Assembly (NCBI RefSeq): GCF_000226565.1
Contig: NC_016041.1
Location: forward strand, 3,038,001 to 3,102,000
Length of the DNA stretch: 64,000 nt
Reading direction: 5' to 3'
From: Glaciecola nitratireducens FR1064
Lineage (GTDB): Bacteria; Pseudomonadota; Gammaproteobacteria; Enterobacterales; Alteromonadaceae
Every line of letters begins with the position of its first letter. Position 1 is the stretch's first letter. A program made the position numbers and the translations under genes. Below the pieces are notes generated by a model. That model had not been told where the DNA came from. It made no database searches and worked only from the letters and a program-made list of their open reading frames with translations. Positions 55,392 to 64,000 of the stretch are shown here, piece by piece.

Positions 55392-57335
55392 TTATTTGTT
55401 CAATCGCTCCTTCACCAGTGTATCAACAACTGATGGATCTGCCAACGTTGATGTATCACCCAAATTATCGTGCTCATTCGCAGCAATTTTACGAAGAATA
55501 CGGCGCATTATTTTACCTGAGCGCGTTTTCGGCAATCCCTTAGTCCACTGAATAATATCTGGTGTGGCTATTGGGCTTAACTCTGTGCGAACCCACTTGC
55601 GAATTTCAGCAGTCAGTTCGTCGCTCACTTCAACACCTTCGTTTGGCGTGATGTAAACATAGATCCCTTGACCTTTTATGTCGTGAGGAAAACCGACAAC
55701 AGCAGCTTCGGCAACATCAGGGTGAGCCACTAGTGCACTTTCAATTTCTGCAGTGCCAAGTCTGTGACCAGATACGTTGAGTACATCGTCAACACGCCCA
55801 GTGATCCAATAATAGTCATCTTCGTCGCGACGACATCCATCGCCAGTAAAGTATACGCCTGGATAGGCGCTGAAATAAGTTTCAATAAACCGTTTATGAT
55901 CGCCATAAACTGTTCGTGCTTGGCTTGGCCAGCTATCCTTGATAACCAGATTACCTTCAGCAACACCTTCTAATTCATTTCCCTCAGCATCAAATAGTGC
56001 AGGCTGAATACCAAACATTGGGCGCGATGCTGAGCCTGGTTTTAACGCATGGACTGTTGGCATTGGCGCAATCATCATGCCGCCAGTTTCTGTTTGCCAC
56101 CACGTGTCAATAATAGGACATCTGCTTTGTCCAATAGTACGGTAATACCATTCCCATGCTTCCGGATTGATAGGTTCACCGACTGACCCAAGGATCCGCA
56201 ATGAAGAAAGATCGCAACCTTCAACAGGCTTTTCACCATGCGCCATTAGCGCGCGTATTGCAGTAGGAGCAGTGTACAGCGAGGTCACTTTATATTTTTC
56301 AACGATTTGCGCAATTCTTCTCACGTCAGGATAAGTAGGCACCCCTTCAAAGAAGACTTGTGAAGCGCCATTTGATAATGGACCATAAACGATATAGCTG
56401 TGACCAGTAATCCAACCTACATCAGCTGAGCACCAGAAAATATCGTCTTCACGATAGTCGAATGCGTATTTAAACGTCATGCTTGTATACAGCAAGTATC
56501 CGCCCGTTGTGTGAACCACTCCTTTAGGTTGGCCAGTCGAACCTGAGGTATATAGAATGAAGAGAGGATCTTCGGCATTCATCACTTCCGGTTCACATTG
56601 AGCCGAGCAGTCTTCAATCAGATCGTGCCACCATACATCGACATTGTTCGTTGTAACGTCTCCGCCAGTTAATTTATGCACAACAACAGCGGTAATTGAC
56701 GAGCAAGCTCCATCTGCAAGCGCTTTATCCACATTAGCTTTTAAGGGCACTGACCGTCCCGCTCGGCGACCTTCATCACAGGTGATAATCACTTTAGCTT
56801 TGCTATCGTTGATACGATCGGCAATTGCGTTTGGTGAGAAACCACCAAAAATAACCGAATGAACAGCGCCAATGCGGGCGCAAGCTAGCATTGCATAAGT
56901 AGCGTGAGGGACCATAGGCATATAAAGTGCAACGCGGTCGCCTTTCTTCACGCCCAGCTTTTTCAAACCGTTTGCAAGTTTACAAACCTCATAGTGAAGC
57001 TCTTGATAAGACACCTTTTGGCTATCATTAGGAGAGTCACCTTCCCAAAATAAAGCCGTCTTTTTGGCACGTGTTGCTAAATGACGATCAATACAGTTAT
57101 AACTAACGTTTAATTCACCGTCTTCAAACCACTTAATTGACAGATTTGAAGCATCAAAACTTGTGTTTTTAATGATAGTGGGCTTTTTGTACCATTCAAT
57201 CTGAGTCATCTGCTCAGCCCAAAATGCGTCAGGATCGTTTACCGATTGCTCATACATCGACGCATAAAGCTCTGGCGTAAGCAACGTTTCTTTCTTATAG
57301 GATTCAGGTACTGGATAAAGCTTTTTGGCCGACAT
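55392..57335 (-). CDS. acs: acetyl-CoA synthetase
   Basis: A 647-residue ANL-family enzyme that turns acetate, ATP and CoA into acetyl-CoA, the high-affinity route of acetate use. Motifs: [26 protein letters not shown], and the A10 motif [11 protein letters not shown] with K608, the lysine acetylated to switch Acs off in related bacteria. Length is normal. GGGGA precedes the ATG. It faces the DcaP-like porin across a 260-bp divergent region that carries the candidate CrbR site. Confidence 0.96.
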   Translation of the reverse strand: MSAKKLYPVPESYKKETLLTPELYASMYEQSVNDPDAFWAEQMTQIEWYKKPTIIKNTSFDASNLSIKWFEDGELNVSYNCIDRHLATRAKKTALFWEGDSPNDSQKVSYQELHYEVCKLANGLKKLGVKKGDRVALYMPMVPHATYAMLACARIGAVHSVIFGGFSPNAIADRINDSKAKVIITCDEGRRAGRSVPLKANVDKALADGACSSITAVVVHKLTGGDVTTNNVDVWWHDLIEDCSAQCEPEVMNAEDPLFILYTSGSTGQPKGVVHTTGGYLLYTSMTFKYAFDYREDDIFWCSADVGWITGHSYIVYGPLSNGASQVFFEGVPTYPDVRRIAQIVEKYKVTSLYTAPTAIRALMAHGEKPVEGCDLSSLRILGSVGEPINPEAWEWYYRTIGQSRCPIIDTWWQTETGGMMIAPMPTVHALKPGSASRPMFGIQPALFDAEGNELEGVAEGNLVIKDSWPSQARTVYGDHKRFIETYFSAYPGVYFTGDGCRRDEDDYYWITGRVDDVLNVSGHRLGTAEIESALVAHPDVAEAAVVGFPHDIKGQGIYVYITPNEGVEVSDELTAEIRKWVRTELSPIATPDIIQWTKGLPKTRSGKIMRRILRKIAANEHDNLGDTSTLADPSVVDTLVKERLNK

Positions 57336-57469
57336 AATGTTGTCCCCGTTTTAAACATTCTAAAAATAATTTCCATTAATGCTCTTACAATAAACTTAAA
57401 TGAGCAAACAAAAATGAGACTTTGGTATGATTAGAAAATAATTATTCTTGTTAATTAACTGCGACTTTA

Positions 57470-57482
57470 GTCTTATAGACCA
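57470..57482. promoter_or_regulatory. candidate CrbR operator upstream of acs
   Basis: Read toward acs this is TGGTCTATAAGAC. The same half-sites occur in the symporter/CrbS divergent region at 44531-44551, split there by 7 extra nt. It lies 135 nt before acs and about 115 nt before the DcaP-like gene. Assignment to CrbR is inference. Confidence 0.4.
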
Positions 57483-57596
57483 TTCGCTAATTTGCAATTT
57501 AATTAGTTCGCGTAAAATCACAAAAATTAACCAATAATTTACACGCTATTAACTATAAAACACACACTATTAACGTTTAAGAATATGGATACGAAT

Positions 57597-58766
57597 ATGA
57601 AAAATTCAATTTTAAAGTCCGCATTAGCGGTTTCTTTAGCACTAGGCGTTTCGGCTGTTTCATTGAATGCCCAAGCAGATATGTTGCAAGGTACCGATGT
57701 AAAATTCAGTGGATATTTCAAAGTAGACGCTATGTTCAGTAATTACTCTGATGGTTCATTACCCGCTCAAAATCTTGGTCGAGATTTTTATGTGCCAAGC
57801 TTAACCCCAGTTGGTGGCGCCGAAGAAAGTACACAATTTGATGCGCACGCTAAGCAAACTCGCTTTCGTTTTACCTCCAACACAAAGACCGACGAAGGGG
57901 ACAGTATTACAGGCGTTTTAGAATTAGATTTCTTGGTAACCCCGGGAGGTAATGAGCGTGTCAGTAACTCATATGTTCCACGTATTCGCCATGCGTTTAT
58001 TAATTACAAAGGTTGGACAGTTGGACAAACTTGGACAACTTTCCAAGATGTTAAAACGTTGCCGGAGTCAGTTGATTTTGTTGGCACAACGGATGGTGTA
58101 GTCTTCGGTCGCCAAGCACTTGTTAAATATACAACAGGTGCGTGGGAGTTCGCACTTGAAAACTCTGAATCCACAATAACGCCTTTTGGTGGCGGTGCAA
58201 GAATTGTATCCGATGACGGCGCGGTTCCAGACGCAGTCGTCCGTTATACGCACACGGCTGACTGGGGCCATGTATCAGTTGCAGGTCTTCTTCGTCAGTT
58301 AAACCTTGAAGTTCCAAATGCAATTGATGACTCGGTAACATCGGCTGGTATCAGCATTACTTCAAAAATCAAAGTCGGTGACAAAGATGATGTCAGATTG
58401 TCATTTACAACGGGCTCGGGTTTAGGTCGCTACATTGGATTAAACACGGTCAATGGTGCAGTGCTTGACGCAAGTGGCAACTTAGAAACCATCGATTCAA
58501 CTGCCTATGCAGTTGCCTATCGACATGTTTGGAACAATAAAATGCGCTCAACCGTTTCGTATTCAGCACTGTCTGTTGACAACGATGTTGCACTTACCGG
58601 TTTATCAGCAACGGAAAGCACCTACAGCGTAAGTGCTAACTTACTATATTCACCCACTGCCAAAATTACGGTGGGCGGCGAAATTAAACAAGCAACGAGA
58701 GAAGTAGAATCAGGCGCAGACGGTGATATGACCCGCGTTCAATTTACGATGAAATACGCATTTTAA
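57597..58766 (+). CDS. DcaP-like outer membrane porin
   Basis: A 389-residue outer membrane beta-barrel. The signal peptide is at about 1-27 (AQA end), followed by a DcaP-type start (LQGTDVKFSGYFKVDAMFSNYSDG), repeated amphipathic strands and a C-terminal Phe (FTMKYAF). DcaP-family trimeric porins pass dicarboxylates and aromatic acids. The nearby acs and shared upstream region suggest a role in small organic acid entry, by inference. Two ATGs are possible (57585 and 57597); the second has a weak GGA box 8 nt upstream. Confidence 0.82.
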   Translation: MKNSILKSALAVSLALGVSAVSLNAQADMLQGTDVKFSGYFKVDAMFSNYSDGSLPAQNLGRDFYVPSLTPVGGAEESTQFDAHAKQTRFRFTSNTKTDEGDSITGVLELDFLVTPGGNERVSNSYVPRIRHAFINYKGWTVGQTWTTFQDVKTLPESVDFVGTTDGVVFGRQALVKYTTGAWEFALENSESTITPFGGGARIVSDDGAVPDAVVRYTHTADWGHVSVAGLLRQLNLEVPNAIDDSVTSAGISITSKIKVGDKDDVRLSFTTGSGLGRYIGLNTVNGAVLDASGNLETIDSTAYAVAYRHVWNNKMRSTVSYSALSVDNDVALTGLSATESTYSVSANLLYSPTAKITVGGEIKQATREVESGADGDMTRVQFTMKYAF

Positions 58767-58800
58767 GGTTTACTCCCAGTTAGCTATATAGTGTAAGAAT

Positions 58801-58832
58801 AAAAGTCTACGCCGATAAGCGTAGACTTTTTT
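58801..58832 (+). terminator. intrinsic terminator after the DcaP-like gene
   Basis: AAAAGTCTACGC and GCGTAGACTTTT form a perfect 12-bp stem with a CGATAA loop, followed by a T-run. Confidence 0.92.
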
Positions 58833-58961
58833 ATTCGACCTCGTTTTTAAACTTTTGTATTGTTCTGCTAAAAATATACCTTTAGATCAAATTCTATGCA
58901 TAACCCAAACTCATGCCTATAGTAAGATACAGAGACAACTAAAGCTTACGCGAGGCGCCCT

Positions 58962-60107
58962 GTGCCCTTAGATATCATCATTAACTCAATTGCAATAGCA
59001 GGACTAATTTTAGTACTGTTCTTATATCGCATGAGTAAGAAGTCGACTATTGCGACCAAAAACCCAAAAATGAAAAGCACCATCAACACTGGGACTTTTG
59101 CGGGGATTGGAGAGGCTTCAGAACCAAGCCCAAAACTTAGAAACCCTAAGGATGTTCCGGCGTTATCTGAAGATTTCACCAGCTTCGAGCTCCTAGAAGA
59201 AATTGCTGACGAAAAACAACGCAAACTGTTCGAGTCGGCGACAAGTTTAAAAAAACCGCATCCACTGTTGATGTCCCTCACTCGAAACATCAACGACCCA
59301 AAAGAGCTAATGGATATCATTAAGAACGACCCGGAATTAGTCGTAAAAGTCATCAAAGTAGCAAACTCATCCTTATTCGCTTTGCGCAAATCGATTACCA
59401 CCATCAACCATGCCATTGTTTATCTGGGCGTTCTGCAGGCAAAAAATATTGCGATGCAGTTTGCACTAGAAAGCAGTGCAGAGTTCGTAACGAATGAGCA
59501 AAAGCAAGCCTACCATAAGATTTGGAAGGCGAGTTTCCTCGCAAGCTCAATAGGCTTATTGATTGCTAAAGATCTAAAGTTAGAAAACTCAGCCGAACTA
59601 TCAACGCGCTGTTTATTAGACTATTTAGGTGATATTTCATTGCTAACAGCAAAACCTAAAATTGCTAAATACTATTTGAATCACTCTAGTTATTTTGCGC
59701 GAGTGAGAGGGATTCAAAAAGAGCTAGGAACTAATTCCGCAATAATGGGAACAAGCTTTGCAAAAAATGCGGAACTGCCGCAAGAGATTATTGACAGTAT
59801 TAGCGCCAGCATGCTCCCGCTGGTTGATAAACTCAAAGATTCAGAGCTATTGTCGCAAGAGCAACAAAGCGTCGTAGTTTTTAGTTATTATGTTAGCCGT
59901 ATTACCGATTTGATTGTGTTTGAACGGACGATGGATACTATCAACCTAGAGGAAATTAGTTTTGCCGAGAGCAGGTGCGAAAGCTTTTTCTATTCACAAG
60001 CACAAATAGAGCATTATGGTTTAGGTAGAATAAACGGCACCTTGAGAAAGCCACGTTTCAAGGACGATGTGAACGCAATCATAGAAAAGTTAGGGCTCGA
60101 TTCCTAA
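58962..60107 (+). CDS. HDOD domain protein
   Basis: A 381-residue protein with an N-terminal membrane segment (about 5-22, then a basic KKSTIATKNPK stretch) and a large HDOD domain (about 100-330; MDIIKNDPELVVKVIKVANSSLFALRKSITTINHAIVYLG). HDOD proteins lack catalytic HD residues and act as signalling scaffolds in motility and biofilm control. It starts at GTG 58962 with GAGG upstream. It is convergent with the aldo/keto reductase and probably has its own promoter. Confidence 0.85.
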   Translation: MPLDIIINSIAIAGLILVLFLYRMSKKSTIATKNPKMKSTINTGTFAGIGEASEPSPKLRNPKDVPALSEDFTSFELLEEIADEKQRKLFESATSLKKPHPLLMSLTRNINDPKELMDIIKNDPELVVKVIKVANSSLFALRKSITTINHAIVYLGVLQAKNIAMQFALESSAEFVTNEQKQAYHKIWKASFLASSIGLLIAKDLKLENSAELSTRCLLDYLGDISLLTAKPKIAKYYLNHSSYFARVRGIQKELGTNSAIMGTSFAKNAELPQEIIDSISASMLPLVDKLKDSELLSQEQQSVVVFSYYVSRITDLIVFERTMDTINLEEISFAESRCESFFYSQAQIEHYGLGRINGTLRKPRFKDDVNAIIEKLGLDS

Positions 60108-60128
60108 ATGAATCGGCCCTCTAGCGCC

Positions 60129-61181
60129 CTAAAACGGCGCTGTATATCGTTGCAATACCGCTTCAATGTCTGCCAAACAAGCATCAGATAGCGTTAAATC
60201 AAAAGCGTCAATATTCTCTTTCAACTGCGACATCTTAGTCGCCCCAATAATAGTCGACGTTACTCCATCCACTTGATCACACCAAGCAAGCGCCATCTGG
60301 CTTGGCGTCATACCGTGCTTTTTCGCGACTTCACAGTACGCAATAATAGCTTGCTCCGAATGCTCGGTATTGCGGAATAAACCTTGGCGTTGGGTAAGCG
60401 TCCAGCGACTCCCTTCGGGCCTTGCACCACCGATATATTTGCCCGACAACATGCCACTAGAGAGCGGAGACCAAGGCAAATAAGCAATGTTTTCAAATAC
60501 GCAAGATTCAATCAAGTACGGCCAGTCTTTTATGTGAAGTAAGTTAAATTCATTTTGAATAGAAACTGGCTTTGCTACACCCAACTCTTCACAAAGCGTC
60601 AAATAAGTATGGATCCCCCAAGTCGTATCGTCTGATAGTCCCCAATGTCTTATTTTTCCGCTATCAAGCGCTTTCCCTAAACCTAAAACAATATCGCGCA
60701 TACGCTTTTTTTCTGCTTTAACATTTTGCTGCGTAGCCATCACTTGATTAGGCCAATGCTTGCCAAAGTGCGGTGATGTTCTATTCGGCCAATGCAGTTG
60801 ATAAACATCGATATAGTCAGTTTGCAGTCGTTCGAGAGAATCGTCGAGTGCTTGCTCAATTGTAGCACCACTGATCATTGAATTATCGCGCACATATTCA
60901 AAACCAGGGCCTGAAATTTTAGTTGCAATAATCAGCTTTGCTCGTTGTTCTGGGTTGCGGGCTAGCCAGTTTCCTATGCAACGCTCGGTATCACCGTGAG
61001 TTTGCTCTGAGGGCGGCACTGGATACATCTCTGCTGTATCAATAAAATTAACGCCACGCTCAATCGCATATTCAATTTGTTCATCAGCATCGGCCTGTGT
61101 GTTCTGTATCCCCCACGTCATGCTTCCTAAGCAGACGCGAGACACCGATAAACCAGAACTTCCAAGAGGAGAGTATTTCAT
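60129..61181 (-). CDS. NADP(H)-dependent aldo/keto reductase (Tas-like)
   Basis: A 350-residue AKR of the Tas/YajO group. A TIM-barrel pattern is visible; the Asp/Tyr catalytic pair lies in NFIDTAEMYPVPP, the Lys in KLIIATK, and the His in VYQLHWPNR. The NADPH-binding end IIGATKMSQLKENI is present. It reduces aldehydes and ketones; the physiological substrate is unknown. AAGGA is about 10 nt before the ATG. It stands alone in a run of minus-strand genes. Confidence 0.9.
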   Translation of the reverse strand: MKYSPLGSSGLSVSRVCLGSMTWGIQNTQADADEQIEYAIERGVNFIDTAEMYPVPPSEQTHGDTERCIGNWLARNPEQRAKLIIATKISGPGFEYVRDNSMISGATIEQALDDSLERLQTDYIDVYQLHWPNRTSPHFGKHWPNQVMATQQNVKAEKKRMRDIVLGLGKALDSGKIRHWGLSDDTTWGIHTYLTLCEELGVAKPVSIQNEFNLLHIKDWPYLIESCVFENIAYLPWSPLSSGMLSGKYIGGARPEGSRWTLTQRQGLFRNTEHSEQAIIAYCEVAKKHGMTPSQMALAWCDQVDGVTSTIIGATKMSQLKENIDAFDLTLSDACLADIEAVLQRYTAPF

Positions 61182-61242
61182 TATTGTTTATTCCTTTTTC
61201 ACCTGGACTACGCGAAACTATTTTACTAGTCAGCAGCACGAG

Positions 61243-61430
61243 GGCTTCAATCTAAAAGCCCCTATAGCGACCGCTTCACGTTCAGGGTTCTTGTTATAAT
61301 AATTGTAGACATAGAATATACGTAGTTTTTCAAAAGTCGATTGCTACTTTGTTTCTCTTTCTTTAACACTCTTTTTCACTGTCTTTGCACTTCTCTTTTT
61401 TCTACGTCCTTTTAAAACACTTTCTCTACA
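61243..61430. other. non-coding stretch with pyrimidine-rich tract downstream of the deacetylase gene
   Basis: Between the aldo/keto reductase and the deacetylase lies a 249-bp gap with no gene that I can support. Part of it, about 61340-61430, is strongly pyrimidine-biased on the plus strand (T/C runs such as TTTGTTTCTCTTTCTTT), which makes the 3' end of the minus-strand deacetylase transcript polypurine. A weak GGGCTT/AAGCCC hairpin is at about 61243-61262. Confidence 0.4.
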
Positions 61431-62348
61431 TTAATTCATCAAAGCTTTAATATGCGCCACAACACTGCGTGATAGTGCACTGAGTGCATATCCGCCTTCA
61501 AGCATAGACACTATTTTCCCGCCGCAGTGTTTATCTGCAATATGTTTAATTTGTGATGTAAGCCATTCGTAGTCAGCTTCGACAAGGCGCAAGTGACCTA
61601 AAGCATCTTCAGCGTGACCATCAAAGCCAGCGGATACAAATATCATTTCAGGTGCGAATGTATCAAGTTTATCAAACCAAGGCATTACCAATTCACGATA
61701 TTCGCTGCCCTTTGTACCCGCAGGGATCGGAATATTGAGAATGTGATCATTGGTGGGCTTATCACCACTAAAAGGATAAAACGGGTGCTGAAATGAAGAA
61801 CAAAATAGCACGCGTGGATCATCCTTAAAAATATCTTCAGTCCCATTACCGTGATGCACGTCAAAATCAACAATAGCTACTTTCTTCAAGTTATATTGGT
61901 CAAGCGCGTGAAGCGCGGCAACGGCAACATTATTGAAAATACAAAAGCCGCCTGACTTAGCATGTTCAGCATGATGGCCGGGGGGACGAACAGAGCAGAA
62001 TGCCTTATTCGAATCACCGCTCATAATCAAATCCACTGCGTGCACTCCAGCTCCCGCAGCATGCATTGCAGCATTAAGTGACTGTGGCATCATCAGCGTA
62101 TCGTCATCTAACCATTTATGACCTTCTGTTGGCGCTTCTTTAATGATCTTATCTACGAAATGCTTGTCGTGAGCGCGATAAAGCTGGGCCAAATCGGCAG
62201 GCGGCGTGTCAGCAAAGTGGATCGCAAACTCAACGCCTGATGAGATAATTTGATCGTTAATACTGTGTAACCTTGCTGGCTGTTCCGGATGTTCTGGGTC
62301 CATATCGTGCAATAAGCACTTAGGGCTACTTATAAATGTAATTGGCAT
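61431..62348 (-). CDS. histone deacetylase family protein (class II-like)
   Basis: A 305-residue zinc deacetylase of the arginase/deacetylase fold. Active-site pieces: RPPGHHAEH with His125/126, zinc ligands Asp163 and His165 (DFDVHHGNG) and Asp243 (SAGFDGHAED), and the final LEGGYAL. In bacteria such enzymes remove acetyl groups from polyamines, acetoin-related proteins or Acs. It begins directly after the TAA of the acetyl-CoA transferase/GNAT gene (TAAATG), with AGGAG inside that gene's end, so the two are translationally linked. Confidence 0.9.
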   Translation of the reverse strand: MPITFISSPKCLLHDMDPEHPEQPARLHSINDQIISSGVEFAIHFADTPPADLAQLYRAHDKHFVDKIIKEAPTEGHKWLDDDTLMMPQSLNAAMHAAGAGVHAVDLIMSGDSNKAFCSVRPPGHHAEHAKSGGFCIFNNVAVAALHALDQYNLKKVAIVDFDVHHGNGTEDIFKDDPRVLFCSSFQHPFYPFSGDKPTNDHILNIPIPAGTKGSEYRELVMPWFDKLDTFAPEMIFVSAGFDGHAEDALGHLRLVEADYEWLTSQIKHIADKHCGGKIVSMLEGGYALSALSRSVVAHIKALMN

Positions 62349-64000
62349 TTAGCTCTCCTGTAAAAACAATACCAGTTCAACTTCTGCAGGATCTGGATTG
62401 AATACGCGCTTGAATTGAAATTGCTCAAACACGGTGATCATCGGCTTATTTTCGCTGCGCACGTAAGCCACCATTTTAGACACACCTCTTTGCTGAGCAA
62501 TGCTGATCATCTGCTTCATCAATCGAGATGCCATACCTTTACCTTGCTGGTTTTCGCGGGTAATAAAGGCAACCTCACATGAATTGTCAGGATTCAAATA
62601 ATAACGCCCAACAGCTTCAATTTTAACGCTAGAACCTTGCTGATTCACTATTGTTAGCGCAATGTCCTTCGTTTGATCAACGCTCACTAGATCACACGAA
62701 TTTTGCCTACTCATTCCCTGAGGCACGTAGTTGTAGCGTAAACGCAAAGTTTCTTTAGTATGTGAATAGAAAAATTCTTGAAGACGCCTTTCATCTGCCG
62801 GGTTAAGTGGCCTCAGATAAAACATCTCGCCCTGAATTTCCATTTCTTGTAGCTGCAGTTCACCTAATTCGGGAATATCAGTAGGAAACTTAGTTTGATA
62901 GTCGGGTACCCAATAGTGCTGCCGCACCGATTCTAATAACGCTTGTCTGAATTTGGGGTGCGCTACTCTTATCAACTCCAGCGCGCGCTCACGAATACTC
63001 TTACCTTTTAAACTCGCTACGCCAAATTCAGTCACAATATAATGCACGTTGCCGCGAGACGTAACGACGCCAGCGCCTTCCTTAATGTTCGCAACAATAC
63101 GAGAAACTGTTCCATTTTTTGCGGTTGAGGGCAATGCAATAATTGGCTTACCGCCCTTACTTAGTGTTGCTCCAGTGACAAAATCAACTTGACCACCAAT
63201 GCCACTGTAAAAATCGTGTCCTATTGAGTCGGCCACAACTTGACCCGTTAAGTCGACTTCCAACGCACTGTTAATGGAAACAAGATTATCGTTTTTAGCA
63301 ATATTAGTGGGTTTGTTGACATAGCTCGATGGGTAAAATTCAATGTGCGGATTGTTATGCACAAAATCATAAAGATGCTGCGTGCCCATGCAAAAACTGA
63401 CAACCGATTTACCTGGGTGAAAAGTTTTAGCGCGGTTATTGATAACGCCACTTCGAATTAACTCGATAACACCGTCACTGATCATTTCGCTGTGAATGCC
63501 CAAGTTTTTATGCTTCCCCAAATAGCTGAGTGTCGCATCCGGTATTTTACCTATACCCAATTGCAAAGTTGAACCATTATCCACCAGCATCGCCACGTAT
63601 TGACCGATACGCTCGTAAATGTCGCTCCTTTCAGCAGGCTTAATTTCCGGCAGCTTTTGCTCATGATGAATACATGCGGCAAATTCGGAAATGTGAAGAA
63701 AAGAATGTCCTGCAGTTCTCGGCATCTGCGGATTTATCTGGGCGACGATCTTTTTCGCAGAGCGTGCCGCAGACATCACAATATCAACTGACACACCAAG
63801 AGAACAATAGCCGAGTTGATCCGGCGGGCCAACCATAATAAGCGCAGCGTCTAAGGGTAAAATATCATTCGCAAACAAACTAGAAATTTCAGATAAAAAA
63901 CAAGGTGTGTAGTCTGCCCTGCCCTCGTCTACGGCTTGGCGAATTACCTTACCGTGAATAAAAAAGGTGTTTACTTTAAACTGTTGCTGGTGCTCTGGAA
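62349..64000 (-). CDS. acetyl-CoA hydrolase/transferase-GNAT fusion, 5' end outside window
   Basis: At least 550 codons are open from the right edge of the window to the TAA at 62349, so the N-terminus is missing here. The reading frame runs without stop through 63879-64000 (residues including HQQQFKVNTFFIHGKV). The first part is an acetyl-CoA hydrolase/CoA-transferase (GPPDQLGYCSLGVS, then GIGGQVDFVTGATLSKGGKPIIALPSTA). The last ~150 residues are a GNAT acetyltransferase with acetyl-CoA motif QQGKGMASRLM. Fusions of this kind occur next to deacetylase genes in marine gammaproteobacteria and could acetylate proteins, as in other acyltransferase-linked CoA enzymes; the direct substrate is unknown. 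Confidence 0.88.
   Translation of the reverse strand, partial: PEHQQQFKVNTFFIHGKVIRQAVDEGRADYTPCFLSEISSLFANDILPLDAALIMVGPPDQLGYCSLGVSVDIVMSAARSAKKIVAQINPQMPRTAGHSFLHISEFAACIHHEQKLPEIKPAERSDIYERIGQYVAMLVDNGSTLQLGIGKIPDATLSYLGKHKNLGIHSEMISDGVIELIRSGVINNRAKTFHPGKSVVSFCMGTQHLYDFVHNNPHIEFYPSSYVNKPTNIAKNDNLVSINSALEVDLTGQVVADSIGHDFYSGIGGQVDFVTGATLSKGGKPIIALPSTAKNGTVSRIVANIKEGAGVVTSRGNVHYIVTEFGVASLKGKSIRERALELIRVAHPKFRQALLESVRQHYWVPDYQTKFPTDIPELGELQLQEMEIQGEMFYLRPLNPADERRLQEFFYSHTKETLRLRYNYVPQGMSRQNSCDLVSVDQTKDIALTIVNQQGSSVKIEAVGRYYLNPDNSCEVAFITRENQQGKGMASRLMKQMISIAQQRGVSKMVAYVRSENKPMITVFEQFQFKRVFNPDPAEVELVLFLQES

Noticed and set aside
61099-61299. A 66-codon plus-strand frame over the aldo/keto reductase start
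   Set aside because: Antisense shadow of a well-supported gene, with no ribosome site.
63879-64000. A complete 5' end for the acetyl-CoA transferase-GNAT gene at 63878
   Set aside because: The codon at 63878 is TTG inside an uninterrupted frame that continues to the window edge with family-like residues, so the gene is cut by the window.

Overview
The window reads as a chromosomal segment of a marine gammaproteobacterium of the Alteromonadales (Alteromonas/Glaciecola-like). Three observations support this: the gene order pilU-pilT-yggS-proC-yggT-DUF4426; the VC_2705-type acetate symporter with its DUF4212 partner next to a PutP-like hybrid kinase (CrbS type); and the carboxynorspermidine pathway of polyamine synthesis. 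Coding density is high, base composition is moderately AT-rich, and no rRNA, tRNA, CRISPR array, prophage or intact insertion sequence was seen. Assignment below family level is inference.

Layout. 1-6.8 kb: DUF2007 zinc-ribbon protein, a possible 49-residue ORF, type IV pilus retraction ATPases PilU/PilT, then yggS-proC-yggT-DUF4426 and convergent yaaA. 6.9-11.3 kb: transaldolase, glucose-6-phosphate isomerase, a small DUF3545 protein, and a membrane fatty acid desaturase. 11.4-17.2 kb (minus strand): uracil-DNA glycosylase and the thrABC operon, preceded by a Thr/Ile-rich leader ORF and an intrinsic terminator that together look like an attenuator. 17.3-17.5 kb: four copies of a 22-nt REP-like motif. 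17.5-28.9 kb: QEGLA-motif metallopeptidase-like protein, RhlE-type helicase, DUF2937, AceK, MAPEG protein, an OmpR-type two-component pair, DUF3833 lipoprotein, chalcone isomerase-like protein, an ACC deaminase-like PLP enzyme, and an unknown 144-residue protein. 29-38 kb: carboxynorspermidine dehydrogenase and decarboxylase, a large Oar-like TonB-dependent receptor, uridine kinase with a NupC transporter, and a 2OG-Fe(II) oxygenase. 38-48 kb: transglutaminase-like/TPR lipoprotein, exonuclease, cNMP/CBS/DUF294 protein, ActP-type symporter with DUF4212, and divergent CrbS-like kinase. 48-58.8 kb: VOC protein, host-attachment-family protein, PRC-barrel protein, MBL hydrolase, secreted LigE-type DNA ligase, GAF-PAS hybrid kinase, acs-crbR, and a DcaP-like porin. 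58.9-64 kb: HDOD protein, aldo/keto reductase, and a deacetylase directly abutting an acetyl-CoA hydrolase/transferase-GNAT fusion that runs off the right edge.

A common theme in the right half is acetate and acetyl-CoA: uptake (ActP/DUF4212), sensing (CrbS), response (CrbR), activation (Acs), a neighbouring outer-membrane porin, and protein acetylation/deacetylation-type enzymes. The acs upstream region and the ActP/CrbS divergent region share an imperfect inverted repeat (TGGTCTA...TAAGAC) that could be the CrbR site.

The most striking non-coding structure is a 163-bp MITE-like element at 42133-42295. It has perfect 49-bp terminal inverted repeats and three hairpins in its core, and it lies between the acetate symporter gene and the cNMP/CBS/DUF294 gene.
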